A DNA stretch of 64,000 nucleotides from Dasypus novemcinctus (GCF_030445035.2 NC_080677.1:158535169-158599168); one strand, 5' to 3'; positions 34,472-45,511 are shown, numbered from the stretch's first letter. Made by a program: numbers and translations. Notes: generated by a model from the sequence alone, not told the origin.

Positions 34472-36248
34472 CATTTATTTTTAATATTTATTTATTTTTA
34501 AAAGATACATAGGTCACACAAAATGTTACATTAAAAAAATATAGGGGATTCCCATATGCCCTACTCTCACCCCCCTCTTTTCCCACATCAACAACTTCTT
34601 TCACTAGTAAGATACATTCATTGCAATTGATAAATACATGTTTTAAAAAATAAATACATTTTGGAGCACTGCTACAAGCATGGATTATAGTTTACCTTGT
34701 AGTTTACACTCTCTCTCAGTCCATTCAGTGGGTTATGGCAGGATATATAATGTCCTGCATCTGTCCCTGCAGTATCATTCAGGACAACTTCAAGTTCTGA
34801 AATGCCCCCATATTATACTTCTTTTTCCCTCTCCCTGCCTTGAGCAACTTCAGTGGCCACTGTCTCCACATCAATGATATAATTTCTTCCATTGCTAGAA
34901 TCACAATAATTCTATAGTAGAATACCAGTAAGTCCACTCTAGTACATATTTTATTACCCAATTCTGAGGACTCTGGGATGATGATGCCCATTCCATCTCT
35001 TGAGAGGGGTATTCAATCCCACATGACTGATGGGTGGGACTCTCCTGCTTGCAGTCATAGACTCTCAGTTCCTTGGTGTGGTGGTTGCTTATCCTCACCT
35101 CCTTGCTAGTTGTCCTGGGTGAGTCCAACGAACTGGAGAGTAAGTGTTGCAACTCTGCTGAGGCCCAGGGCCAAGATGGCACATGGATAGCACAGAGATT
35201 CAAGTCTCCTGGCCATATACCCACTAACCCCAGTGCCAATCATAAGTCCAATAAAAAGGACAGAAGAGGTATGTGTAAAGAAGTCACATCTGAGTCCAAC
35301 TCTGTCACACTCAGAAGCACAAATTCCAAAGTAGGGCCCACTGGCAAGGCACCAAACTTCAGAACCATCTGCCATGACTGTAGGACCTGCATGACTCTGT
35401 AGACCTCATGAGCACTACTATCTAGGGTAGTATCTACTTTGGCTGTCTATGAGATCTTGATGAGATGTGCATAAGTGCCACCCCTCTGATGAACTCCTGA
35501 CTCATTTTAAAGTCTCTCAGCCATATAAACTCATTTGTCTTTACCATTTCTCCCTTTTATTCAAGGTCTTTTTCCAGTTGCATCACCAGCTGCTGCTTGG
35601 TAGTAATTTCTCTGTGCCAGGGAGGCTCATCCCCAGAAGTCATGTCCCACATTGGGGGGAAGGTAGTGCATTTCTATGCTGAGTTTGGCTTAGAGAGTGG
35701 CCACATTTGAGCACATGGAGGCTCTCAGGAGGTAACTCTTAGGCACCCTGCAAAACTAGGCCAAATTGAAAATTCAAGTGCAAAAGGCTCATAAGCATAG
35801 TCATCAGTATCAAGGGCCCATCAACGGACCATCCTTCTTCACTGGTCATTGCCCCTGCACTTGAGGGATTGTTGCTGTTCCATTAGAGAATGCATCAGAA
35901 CTCCCCAGGAAGGGAACCCAGCACTCTCTCAGTTGTCGTGTGAATCTCTACCCACTGTGGCAATACCCAGCAAACATCCAAACATATCTATATACCCTAA
36001 ATACCCTCCCATGCATCCCTCTTCAATGACCCCCCCACACACCAACATTCCTCCCTGGTCACAGTTGAACTTCTCTGTGATCCAAAATGAAGCCAAATAT
36101 ATTGTCAAATTCAATTAATAGGAAAATGAGATAGTAATGATAGGTTTAAACACAATAAATAAAATACACAATAAATTTAGAAAAACTAAAATAAAGTTAA
36201 AAAAGGGGGGTATTAAAAAATGAAAAATATTAAAAAAATTTTTTTGAT
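34472..36248 (-). mobile_element. 5'-truncated L1 3' end, about 1.8 kb, xenarthran type
   Basis: Antisense. The 3' terminal part (A-rich tail, ATACATAGGTCACACAAAAT, AATATAGGGGATTCCCATAT, TTTTGGAGCACTGCTACAAG, CATTCAGTGGGTTATGGCAG) is shared with copies at 20.4 and 43.4 kb. The rest is assigned by contiguity and by flanking GTTTTGCC at 34464-34471 and 36249-36256, a probable 8-bp TSD. No ORF2 frame of length is open. It lies immediately beside the 34046-34453 SINE. Confidence 0.65.
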
Positions 36249-36406
36249 GTTTTGCCTTTTATCACTGTAATAGCTGTTATCCTGTATGTAAAGTGGCAAC
36301 TTCTTCTGTTTCTTCCTCAGGGTCTTCCTTTCCCCATTTATTTTATTTGACTTGCCTTTGATTGTAGGGACTATTTATTTCTGATTTTTTTTTCCATTTG
36401 TAGCTG

Positions 36407-36815
36407 ACTGTATTTTCCAAAGATGACTTTGACCACATCTCCCTTCCCACATCTGGGTGGGCTCTAGGACTGCTTTAGCCAATAAAATGCTGCGGAAGTG
36501 ATGGCGGACTTAATTAGCTGGCAGTGTCCAGTCCTGCCTATTTCAGCCCTGAGCCATCATATAAGAAGACAAGGCTACTTGGTCAGAGATGGAGACCATG
36601 TGGAGAGAACTGAGATGCTGGGCTGGAAGGGAAGAAGCCATTTTGGATCTTCAGCCCAAGCAAGTGTTCAGATGTCCCCAGCCTCAACCCTTCCTTAAAC
36701 TACATGAGCTACTCCAAGGAGTACCACCCAGCTGAGGCCAGTCAACCCACAGAACCCTGAGAAACTGTGACTCATGGTTGTTTCAAGCCCCTAAGTTTTG
36801 GTTTGTGTTATAGAT
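36407..36815 (+). mobile_element. MaLR/ERVL-type LTR
   Basis: CTGTATTTTCCAAAGATGAC, ACTGCTTTAGCCAATAAAAT, AGACCATGTGGAGAGAACTG, AGCCATTTTGGATCTTCAGC and TCAAGCCCCTAAGTTTTGGT follow a known MaLR LTR order. It is directly followed by a second LTR fragment. Confidence 0.6.
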
Positions 36816-36819
36816 TGAA

Positions 36820-37080
36820 CCATGTCTCCCACAAAGGCAGACGGAGAGTAATGGCCAAGTGACAGAAGGAAAGACTGAGCTATGGATTGCTGGCAGTCAT
36901 CTCTAGACTGCTACAAACTTCAGAGAAAGCATGATCCTGCCAATATCTTGGTTTTGGACTCCTGGCCTCCCCAACTGTAGTACAATAAATTCCTCTTTGT
37001 TTAAGCAATAAATTAAGATTTGTTTAGGTCTGTGGTATTTGTCATAGCAGCCCTGGCACAGTAAGATGGTTTGTTTGCTG
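36820..37080 (+). mobile_element. MaLR-type LTR (internally deleted)
   Basis: Starts AGATTGAACCATGTCTCCCA, then jumps to the 3' portion with GGACTCCTGGCCTCCCCAAC, GTACAATAAATTCCTCTTTG and GGTCTGTGGTATTTGTCATA. Related to 18985-19322 and 53905-54225. Confidence 0.55.
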
Positions 37081-37151
37081 CAGTTGATACCCAAGATGAC
37101 ACTTTGTGTCTCTCTGCTTCTTATTTTTATGTCACAATAAAGCTTTCTGTG

Positions 37152-37791
37152 ATCTTTTCTTCCCCTCCCCCGCCCCAGCCCTGCTGTTTTTGCTCTCTGT
37201 GTCCATTTGCTGTCTGATCTTCTGTATCTGTTTCTCTTTTTGTCTTTTCATCTTTATCCTCTAGGATTCACTGGGATTTGATCCTGGGGAACTCTGATGT
37301 GGAGAGAGGTTTCCTGTTAATTGTGCCACCTCAGTTCCTGGTCTCTGCTGTGCTTCGCCTTGACTCTCCGCTTTGTCTCTCTTTTGTTGCATCATCGTCT
37401 TGCTGAGTGACTCACTTGTGTGGGCACTGGTGGGCACCTGGCTTGCTGCACAGGCACTCAGCTCACCACACAGGCCCTTGCATGGGCACTCAGCTCACTG
37501 CACCAGCACTGGCTCGCCACGCAGGCACTGGCTCACCACACAGGCACTTGCGTGGGCATTCAGCTCACCATGTGGGCACTTGTGTGGGCACTCAGTTCAC
37601 CACACGGGCACTTGGCTTGCTGCGCAGGCACCCACATGGGCACTTGGCTCACCACGTGGGCACTGGCTCTCCTTGCAGGCATGCTTTCTCTTCTTCTTTT
37701 TCACCAGGAGGCCTCAGGGATCAAACCTGGATCCTCCATATGGTAGGTGGAGGCCTTATCACTTGAGGCACATCCGCTTCCCTTTCTGTGC
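37152..37791 (-). mobile_element. DAS-type SINE carrying an internal minisatellite
   Basis: Minus-strand SINE with one tRNA-like head near 37705-37791 and a second head-like segment near 37262-37345. Flanks CTTTCTGTG at 37143-37151 and 37792-37800 are a 9-bp TSD, so the whole 640 bp appears to have inserted together. Between the heads lies a 275-bp tandem repeat (see the next entry). Other long copies in the window are only 370-420 bp. Confidence 0.7.
37405..37680 (-). repeat. Minisatellite of GGCAC-initiated units inside a SINE
   Basis: Roughly 19-21-bp units of the form GGCACTCAGCTCACCACACG alternate with 10-12-bp units such as GGCACTTGCGT, giving a composite of about 32 bp repeated and degenerated some eight times. 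Its phase leaves all three plus frames open for more than 100 codons, which explains the open frames there. Confidence 0.8.
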
Positions 37792-37800
37792 TTTAACTTT

Positions 37801-39015
37801 AAAAATATTGTAAACTGGTGATAAAAATAATTCTGCTCATGTTTTCTATTTTGATCACAGCGTGCATATATAATTATTCTATTATTGTTAATTATGTGTT
37901 TTATGCACAATCTATATATTTCTTCTTGCCTGCTAACAAAATCCCTCTTTGCTTGTCCCCTCACCCTCTACTTATCCCTTGGCCTTTATTATCATGCAGC
38001 CCCTTTCCTGCTGCACAGCCCAGTGGCCATTGGGATGGCCATTGGGAGGAGAACCCCAAAAGAAGGGATGGGAAGAATAGCAGCTGGAGGAGAGGGGTGG
38101 TGAAGAAAAGGGAACCCAGGAAGGCAGAGCTGGAGAGAATTTTTAGAGCTAAGAGCAAGGCAGAAAGAAGGAAACTGCAGGCATGAAAGAAGTGGAGAGT
38201 GTGAAGAAGGGGATTTTAAGAAAGTCGTGGGTTTAGCTTAAAATTCTGTTTGGCCAAGGGTTTCTTTGCATTGTCATCGCACACAAACTATCCCTATCGG
38301 GGCCCAGTTTTAGTCAGGTTACTTAATAAGCATCCACATCTGTGATGCACTGAGATACACATGCATACGCAGAATCTCCCCAGTGCATGGGGTTGTGAAA
38401 CCGGTTATTCTTGACGCCTGCTATATTTGACTAAAAGTTTGAAACAAGGGGCTGTTTCATTTGCAATGGACAGAATTCACTCAAACTGGCTCAAGCCCCA
38501 AAGGGGACATGTCAGAGAGGAGTTCATTGAACTCAGATAGGAAACGCAGTCGGGGGTCCTGAGGGGCTGGCCAAGAACAAGAGAACCATCAGGAAGTCTC
38601 CACATCTCTTTCTTTTTGTGCTCCTGAGATTTGTATCCGATGTTCTCAGCACAATGGCCTTACTCATCTCGGTCCACAAATCAGCTTTCCCTGTTCTACC
38701 TCAATCGCAGCCACTGCCTTCTATCTGGTCCACTGGACCACAGACTCTGTGAGGGAGATTCCATGCAGCAAGTTCATTGGGAGAGGTCTTGGGAATGACA
38801 CCTGTAAACGAGTGAGGGAAATGGGATTGGGTAGAAGTCAAACTACAGAGCAATTGAAGGTAAGGCCCTAGCTGACCCCATGGGGGGAGCTTTAGGCAAG
38901 GGGGCCCAGGCCTTTGAATCCCTCACCTTGACCAGTCATTGGACACCAGCTACCCAAAGTGGCTCCCTGTAGTCATGGGCAAGTCCTGGAGAGGGATGCC
39001 CCAGGCATCCACTTC
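37801..39015. other. No gene recognised; possible old repeat at 38450-38680
   Basis: 38450-38680 (CACTCAAACTGGCTCAAGCC and following) recalls a widespread old mammalian repeat I cannot name. The rest is unique sequence. Confidence 0.35.
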
Positions 39016-39021
39016 AGCAGC

Positions 39022-39410
39022 TGTTATTAGCCAGCCAAAGGGGTGCTGATGCAAAACACCAGAAATCTGTTGGTTTTTATAAAGGGTCTTTATTTGGGGT
39101 AGGAGCTTACAGTTACCAGGCCATAAAGCCTAAGTTACTTCCCTCACCAAAGTCTTTTGTCATATGTTGGAGCAAAATGGCTGCTGATGTCTGCCAGGGT
39201 TCATGATACGGTTCATGAACCAAGTCAAACTGCTATAGCTGCCCAGGCCAGCTTGGTGTCATGTCCCATCTCAAACAACAACAAGACCAAAGGTAGGCCC
39301 TATGTTCTAGAAGAGAGATTCTGAATGGCCAAGTTTGAGGAAGTGTCTTCTGCTCTGTTCATTTCTGATCCTAAAAGTGAGGTGATGATCCTGGATATGT
39401 CCGCTACAAT
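39022..39410 (-). mobile_element. ERVL-like LTR, copy 1 (partial or diverged)
   Basis: Antisense copy of the same LTR as 39896-40441. The first 180 bases share CCAGCCAAAGGGGTGCTGAT, GGTTTTTATAAAGGGTCTTT, GGCCATAAAGCCTAAGTTAC and GTTGGAGCAAAATGGCTGC. Similarity fades after about 39220, and the right end is uncertain. Confidence 0.55.
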
Positions 39411-39599
39411 CAGGCAAACAATTATAATCGTTATTGATTGTAATTGCAAATCAGCAATGATTTGGTAATCAGTCTCCAAAGTAGATATTATTTTATTAAA
39501 ATTTTTGCTCAAAAGCAACTATGTCTTTGTTGGAAAAGTGGCAAACAGATAAATGTGTTTCCAAAATTCAGAGTGCTCATGTGTAGGGTTGGGTGGGCA

Positions 39600-40930
39600 G
39601 CTTTGTGTGTGGGGTCACTTTAAAAAACAAACAAACCATGTTTATTTGGAAAACAGATTGAATATTTACCTTTTAACTCAATTTCCGTTTACCATCTATG
39701 TAGCTTTGTCTTTTCCAGAATGTCATATAAATGGAATCATACAGTCTCTGGCCTTTTCAGAAGAGCTTCATTCATCAGGTAATATGCATTTAAGGCTCCT
39801 CCATGTCTTTTTGTGGCTTGATAGCTCATTCCTTTTTATTTCTGGACAGGATTCTACTGTAAAAATGTACTGCAGTTTGTTTACCCATTCACCTTTGTAG
39901 TAGTTTGCTATGATTATGAATTCCAAAAAGAGATATTGGATTATGTTTGTAATCTGGTCTGTACCTGGGCGTGATTGAGTTATGACTGGGGTTTTTGATT
40001 GGGCCACATCATTAGGGTGTTGAGTCCCCGCCGCTTGGTGGATAGGGACTCACAGATAAAAGACATGGCAAAGGACAGAGTTGAGGATCCTTAATGTTGA
40101 AGTTTTGATGTTGGGGTTTAATGCTGAAGCCTTAAGCTGGCACCATGGGAAGTAAGCACACAGAGGAAAGAGAAACAAGCCCCAGGAAGAAAGGAACCTT
40201 GACCCAGAGAAAAGCAAGACCCTGGAACGGAGGAACCCAGGAAACCTGCACCCTTGTAGCTGTCAGCAGCCATCTTGCTCCAACACATGAAAATAGAAAC
40301 TGGTGAGGGAAGTAACTTATGCTTTAAGTTACTTATGCTTATGCCTGGTATCTGTAAGCCCCTACCCCAAATAAATACCCTTTATAAAAACCAACCAATT
40401 GCTGGTATTTTGCATCAGCACCCCTTTGGCTGACTAATACAACCTATTAAAGGACATCTTGGTTGCTTCCAATTTTTGTTGCTTATGAATTGAGCTGCTG
40501 TAAACATTCATGCACAGCATTTTGTGTGGACATAAGTTTTCAAATCAGTTGGGTAAATTGATCTGGAGCATTACTTCTGGGACTGTGATTGCTGGATCAT
40601 ATGATAAGATTATGCCAAACTACCAAACTGTCTTTCAATGTAGCTGTACCATTTTGCATTCCTACAAGCAATTAATGAGAATTCCTGTTGTTCTACGTCC
40701 TTGCCAGTCAGTATTTGGATTTTAGATTTTCTACCTAGTGTTGTAGAGGTATCTCATTGTTGTTTTAATTTGCATTTCCATAATGTTGAGCATCTTTTCA
40801 TGTGCTTACTTACCATCTGTATATCTACTTTGGTGGGGTGTCTATTCAGAGCTTTTGCTCATTTTAATATTGGTTTTATGGTTCTATTGTTGAATTGTAA
40901 GGAATCTTTATTTTGATAATACTAATTTTT
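39600..40930 (-). mobile_element. Antisense L1M tail, split by an LTR insertion
   Basis: Old antisense L1M text: GTCATATAAATGGAATCATA, GTTTACCCATTCACC, [LTR 39896-40441], then TATTAAAGGACATCTTGGTT, GGAGCATTACTTCTGGGACT, GCATTTCCATAATGTTGAGC and GGGGTGTCTATTCAGAGC. The halves join cleanly across the insertion. Confidence 0.75.
39896..40441 (+). mobile_element. ERVL-like solo LTR, copy 2
   Basis: Begins TG and ends CA (TGTAGTAGTTTGCTATG ... GGCTGACTAATACA), with degenerate inverted ends and a polyadenylation signal at 40370-40375 (CCAAATAAATACCC). It splits an old L1, and the interrupted host shows a near-perfect 5-bp TSD: ACCTT (39891-39895) versus ACCTA (40442-40446). A small internal duplication of AAGTTACTTATGCTT lies at about 40325. 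Solo LTR, no coding region. Its TGACTAATACA end resembles MLT2/ERVL LTRs. Confidence 0.75.
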
Positions 40931-41199
40931 AAATATCCAATGCCAATCCCTCAACAGTAACTTTAACATGGCCTGAAAACTTCTTCTTCCACCTATTTTC
41001 TTTCACATAGTGGTGGCAAATTGCAGCTACCACCAAGTGGTTTTTGTGTGAAAGACCAAATTTGGTGAAAGATAGTTTATGGTGTCAATGTAAAATGTGT
41101 GAAAATGCAGGCTATAAAATGGGTACTTGCATGTGTGAGTGCTGGAACTAAGCTAAGCCAGTGGGTGCCTTTTCCAGAAATTTTAAACGTGAGATTCAG

Positions 41200-41515
41200 A
41201 GAACAGAAGTTAGTCCCTCTCTAGTGAGAGAAGCTGTATCTTGTAATAGTCAAGAACCTAGCTGCCGGCCATGTTAAGAAAGCATGACTGTATTTGAGAG
41301 AAGGAAACCAATATGCAGAGATAGAGAACCAAGATAGAGAGAGCATAGAGGCAACAACTGAGTCTCCGATGTTTCCTGAGTCTTGGCTGAATTCCTACCC
41401 TTCCCACATGTAGGCATTCACAATTCCTTGGACTGTAGGAGTAAAGACATTTCTCTTTTTGTTTAAGTCAGTACAAGTTGGGTTTTTCTTTATTTACAAG
41501 TAAAATGTCTTCACA
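41200..41515 (+). mobile_element. Probable LTR fragment
   Basis: AGAGAACCAAGATAGAGAGA, TGAATTCCTACCCTTCCCAC and the end GTTTAAGTCAGTACAAGTTG GGTTTTTC read like the 3' half of a MaLR/ERVL LTR. Low confidence. Confidence 0.35.
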
Positions 41516-41634
41516 ACTACAACTAAACAGTGCTAGTAGCTTGCCAGTAAATGAAAGAAATGGGGAAAAATGGGTACTTAAAAAATATTACCTCTATCAA
41601 AGAAGGTCTTCTCTTTCAACCAGTATGTTCTCAG

Positions 41635-41705
41635 CCAAGGATGCACATTAGAAACACCAGGGAGCTGTAAAAAATACTGATGTCCTGACCATTATCTTAA
41701 AATAA
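41635..41705. repeat. MER5-type hAT fragment
   Basis: TTCTCAGCCAAGGATGCACA, TTAGAAACACCAGGGAGCTG and AAAAATACTGATGTCC resemble one arm of a MER5-like element. Confidence 0.5.
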
Positions 41706-42109
41706 TTGTTGATATAGAAACTTTTGCACCAATTAAAACCACAGCAGGAAGGTTTTACACCTTGTCAGGTAAGACCTACTACCCCTAACCAGCAGGAAGT
41801 AGCTACAGAAGAATGATCATTGCCCTTCAGCACCCTTTTAAGAATAAAGGTGTAAACTCTCTGAGGGAGAATGAAGCCAGCTAGTAAGATAGGGAATCAA
41901 TAGATGGATCTGGAACCTGGCAAGAAGTCCATGTGGACATCAGTAACCCCCAAGATGGCTGCTGGAAGACCCCCCACCCACAAGATTCTGTCATTCAGAA
42001 CAAGATTTCCTCCAGAAGCTGGAGAAGCCCCAGCTATTCCCCAGAGGTGGACGAGAATTGTGGCTGCTGTTACCATGCAGCATGCATTATAACATGCACG
42101 ATAACATGT

Positions 42110-42475
42110 GTGATGCAAGTGTGTCCTTTGTTAGTTGGAGCAAATGTACATCACTATTGCAGGGTGGTGGGAAGGTGGAGAAGCACTGGAAAAATTCAAC
42201 TGGAGTGACCTATGGACTGTGGTTAGCAGTATTAATATAATATTCTTGCATCTATGCCAAAGATATACTGTGTTGTTAATGGGGCAGTATGGAAAATGTG
42301 TGCCAAATGTATACTATGAATGTGGTAACAAGCAGATGATATTATCTGTAACAAATGTTCTACCACAGTGTGGTATGTTGATAGAGGAGTGTTGTTTGGG
42401 AATTCTGCACATATGCATGACTGTTTTGTAAGATCACAACTTGTGTAATAAAAATATATTTTAAAAAAATAATAG
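42110..42475 (+). mobile_element. L1 3'UTR end
   Basis: ATGTACATCACTATTGCAGG, GTGACCTATGGACTGTGGTT, CAGATGATATTATCTGTAAC and the A-rich end with GTGTAATAAAAATATATTTT. Sense, 5'-truncated. Confidence 0.5.
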
Positions 42476-42504
42476 GATGGGTTGGGGGAAAAATACACCA
42501 AATG

Positions 42505-42915
42505 TAAGATTTGGACTAAAATTAGTAGTAAGTTTTCCCAAGGACTTTATCATTGGGCCCTCATGGGGAATTGATGGGTGGGGTAATCAACCAAAACAGT
42601 AAACAGCTGGGACTCCTCCTATGCTATTAGCAAAGGGGTGGAATAATTAGGTTCAAAAAGCAGGCGCAAGGCCTGAATTCGCTCTCTTGCCTTTGGACCC
42701 CTGTTCCTGACTTCTTCCCCCTGCTCTTTTTTTTCCTCTGCCATCATGGCCGTGCAAGTAAAACCTGGGCATTTATAATCTATAATGAGGAATTGTCTGT
42801 AAATCAGCCTGTCTTATCGCTTTTCAGCCCCTTCCGCTCTACCTTGGACCCATGATCTGTTATTTTCTCCCATTTCTCTTCCCTCCCTACTTTAATAAAT
42901 TACTGGCCTAAGTGA
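42505..42915 (+). repeat. Possible LTR
   Basis: Composition and the ending TTTAATAAATTACTGGCC, preceded by CTTCCCTCCCTAC, look like an LTR R/U5 with polyadenylation signal. No related copy in the window; uncertain. Confidence 0.3.
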
Positions 42916-42924
42916 AAAATAAAA

Positions 42925-43212
42925 ATATACCATATAAGACACTGCTACACACCCACTGGAATGACTGACATTAAAAATTGATCATACAAAATGTCAGCTG
43001 TGATGTGGAGGAACTGGAACTCATACTCTGTTGGTGGGAATGGAAAACCGGACAATAACTTCAGAAAACAGTTTTATATTTTCTTAAAAAGATAAACAAA
43101 ACCTATTGTATGACTTAGCCATTCCATTCCTATGTATCTTTCCAAAAGAAATGAAAGTATATGTCCACCCAGGGACTTGTCATGAATGCTCACAGCAGCT
43201 TTATTTGTCATG
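42925..43212 (+). repeat. L1M ORF2/3' region fragment
   Basis: CACACCCACTGGAATGACTG, CAGCTGTGATGTGGAGGAAC, CTCTGTTGGTGGGAATGG, GACTTAGCCATTCCATTCCT and ATGCTCACAGCAGCTTTATT are the standard sense order. Confidence 0.75.
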
Positions 43213-43307
43213 GCCCTGTATTAGTCAGGGTTCTCCAGGGAAACAGAACTGACAGGAGATATTAGTAAATATTACGAGTTTTTTTTATTTTATAAGATTT
43301 GTTTCAT

Positions 43308-43873
43308 TGCTGAGGGCAGAGAGAGGGTAGAAGAGATGTGATGTGGGGACATTTTTGGGATTTTGAGTTTCCTTAATGATATTGCAGGGTCAGATGCTGG
43401 ACCTTATATATCCTGCCATAACCCACTGAATGTACTGGGGGAGAGTGCGAACTACAGGATAAACTATTATCTGTGTAGTGCAGCAGTGCCCCAAAATGTG
43501 TTCTCTGAGTGTGATGAGGGTGCCACAATGATGAGGGAGGTTGGGTGAGGGCTGTACAAGGAACCTCTTATATTTTTTAGTGTAACATTTTTTTTGTGAT
43601 GTATATGTCTTCAAAAATATGTAATTTACAAAAATGATATGGTAGGGAGTGGGTTATATGGGAACCTCTTATGTTTTTTGTTTTTTAAAAGTGTTTTTTA
43701 ATGTAACATTCCTTGTGATCTATTAATTTTTAAAAAATTTTAAAAAAGAGGGTATAAGCAAAAAAAAAAAAAAGAAAGAAAGAAAGAAAACTCACCTACC
43801 TTTCTAGAGCAACCACACTGGACAGTGATATTAGAAAGAAACTTCTCTTTTTTAAGCCAAAAAAAAAAAAAAA
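43308..43873 (+). mobile_element. L1 3' end inserted in the LTR, with 14-bp TSD and two A-tracts
   Basis: 5'-truncated L1 3'UTR sharing GATATTGCAGGGTCAGATGC and ATCCTGCCATAACCCACTGA with the 34.5 kb copy. The TSD AAGATTTGTTTCAT (43294-43307) and AAGATTTGCTTCAT (43874-43887) has one mismatch. The terminal GGAACCTCTTAT... module occurs twice (about 43560 and 43665). A first poly(A)/(GAAA)n tract is at 43760-43790, then 68 bp of non-L1 sequence, then a second A-tract at 43859-43875 at the true insertion end. Confidence 0.85.
43791..43858 (+). other. Candidate 3'-transduced segment
   Basis: 68 bp between two A-tracts and inside the TSDs of the L1 insertion; not part of the LTR or of other L1 copies in the window. 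Best explained as flanking DNA carried along by read-through of the L1 polyadenylation site. Confidence 0.6.
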
Positions 43874-44631
43874 AAGATTTGCTTCATATGACTGTGGGGA
43901 TGGGCAAGTTCAAATTCCACTGGGCAGGCCACAAGCTAGGAACTCTAATGAAGGTTCCAGTGAATTCCCCAGGAGAAGCTGGCTGGCTGAGGTGGAGAAG
44001 GAAATTCTCTCTTCTGACTGCTGAAATCATCACTTCTTTTAAAGCCTTCAACTGATTGGATGAGACTTCTCTCATTGTGGAAGACAGTCTCCTCAGTTGA
44101 TTTTAGATGTAATCAGCCATAGATACAATCAACTTACTGATGATTTAAGTCCACAAAATGTCTTCTCAGTAGCAATCAGACCAGTGCTTGCTTGACCAAA
44201 CAACTGGATACCATGTGTCTGGCCAAAGTAGACACATGTACTTCATCATCTCAGTCTACCCCTTGTCAGCTTGGAAGCCGTATACATCTCTTTAAACAAT
44301 ACTTAATCTCTACACAAAAGCAATAACAGTCATATTTTCACTTTAGTATACTCAACTATCCTGTGTATAACCAAAAATGCACAAATTCTCCCTAGAATAG
44401 GGTGCAAGTCCTTGGGTAATATTCACTCCTAAACTTGATACCCAATACTGTAAATATTATGACATGAAGCTAACAAAACTTACGTCATATGATAAAGGGG
44501 GTAAGATAGGGAAGAAAACAAAGATATTTGCTTTATGTAATATACAGACATACTCATAGCAAAACAAGGAGGAAATATCCATAACTATTCCTCATTTCTG
44601 TTACTGGTCATGTGGTCCCAGCTAGTATTTA

Positions 44632-44685
44632 TTTATTTATTTTTTTATCTTTTTTTTTAAAGAATACATAGATCATACAAAACAT
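44632..44685 (-). mobile_element. Ultra-short (54-bp) L1 insertion
   Basis: T-rich tail then AAGAATACATAGATCATACA AAAC, the last bases of the xenarthran L1 3' end, antisense. Flanked by AGCTAGTATTTA (44620-44631) and AGCTTGTATTTA (44686-44697), a 12-bp TSD with one mismatch. Confidence 0.75.
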
Positions 44686-45476
44686 AGCTTGTATTTACAA
44701 CCGCCTTCTTCCACTACTCATTCCATGTTCCCTCTACCCTCAGCAAGCCCTCAGTTGGCTGGTGGGGTGACCCAAACCTTTATTCCTGAAGTTTCTGGGC
44801 CAGTGGTAGTCCTACCTGGATTGGGTTACAGCAGTTTTCCACTGACTTTAATTACAGGGCAGGGGAGTATTAAGAGACACCCTAGGGGATCTCTTGTATT
44901 CCAGGTAATTTCTTCTTTACTTCCATTGTGTAGGTGCAGTCCTATTTCCCCTTGCTAGCCAGGCTCAGTCATGCCAGCCAGTATAGTAATTCCCTTCTTT
45001 GCCTTTTGATTCAGAGGCATGAGGCACCCAAAGTGGTCAGGTGGCACTCTTAACTTCCAGTTCAATGGAATCATTGTTTCATCTTCTGGTGGAAGCATTC
45101 CTTCTTTTGGGGTTAAGACCTGTAGGTTATCAGAGTTTAAGTTTGCAAAGACAGAAATTTTTCTAGTGGCTAACTAGGAGTACTAATGAGTGGTGACATT
45201 CTCATTTCCACCCCTTGATTCCTAGACCCAGGAATCCTGGCTATGGGAGAAACAGTACTATAGAGTGCAAGCTGATTTAGAGCATATATGGCCTCCTGAA
45301 AAATACTGCCCCAACCCTGCAAGGTCTTGCTGTCTAGTTGGCATCATAATTGAGTCTTCAAAAGGCCATTCCAATGGTCTATCAATCCAGCAGCTTCAGG
45401 ATGATGGGAACATGGTAACACCAGCAAATTCCATGAGCACGTGCCCATTTCCACACTTCATTTGCTGTGAAGTGGG

Positions 45477-45511
45477 TTCCTTGATAAGAAGCAATGTTTC
45501 TTATCAAGGAA
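45477..45511. repeat. Perfect 14-bp inverted repeat, 7-nt loop
   Basis: TTCCTTGATAAGAA (45477-45490) and TTCTTATCAAGGAA (45498-45511) are exact reverse complements separated by GCAATGT. It lies inside the ERVL remnant, where related copies (from memory) lack the right arm. Confidence 0.85.

Larger units (their letters stand above)
43217..44253 (-). mobile_element. ERVL (MLT2-like) LTR, 3' LTR of a minus-strand provirus, interrupted
   Basis: Antisense LTR beginning TGTATTAGTCAGGGTTCTCC (43217). After a 580-bp L1 insertion it resumes at 43888, with TCAACTGATTGGATGAGACT, GTGCTTGCTTGACCAAACAA and the end near 44253. Without the insertion it is about 450 bp, like the sister LTR at 56425-56882. 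It is followed directly by antisense ERVL internal sequence, so it is the 3' LTR of a decayed endogenous retrovirus on the minus strand. Confidence 0.8.

Noticed and set aside
37405..37680. CRISPR-like array of repeats and spacers
   Set aside because: Units are directly adjacent and degenerate without unique spacers, in a mammalian SINE; it is a minisatellite.
37373..37813. Three overlapping 108-146-codon plus-strand frames
   Set aside because: All arise from the tandem repeat inside a SINE; periodic sequence keeps frames open.
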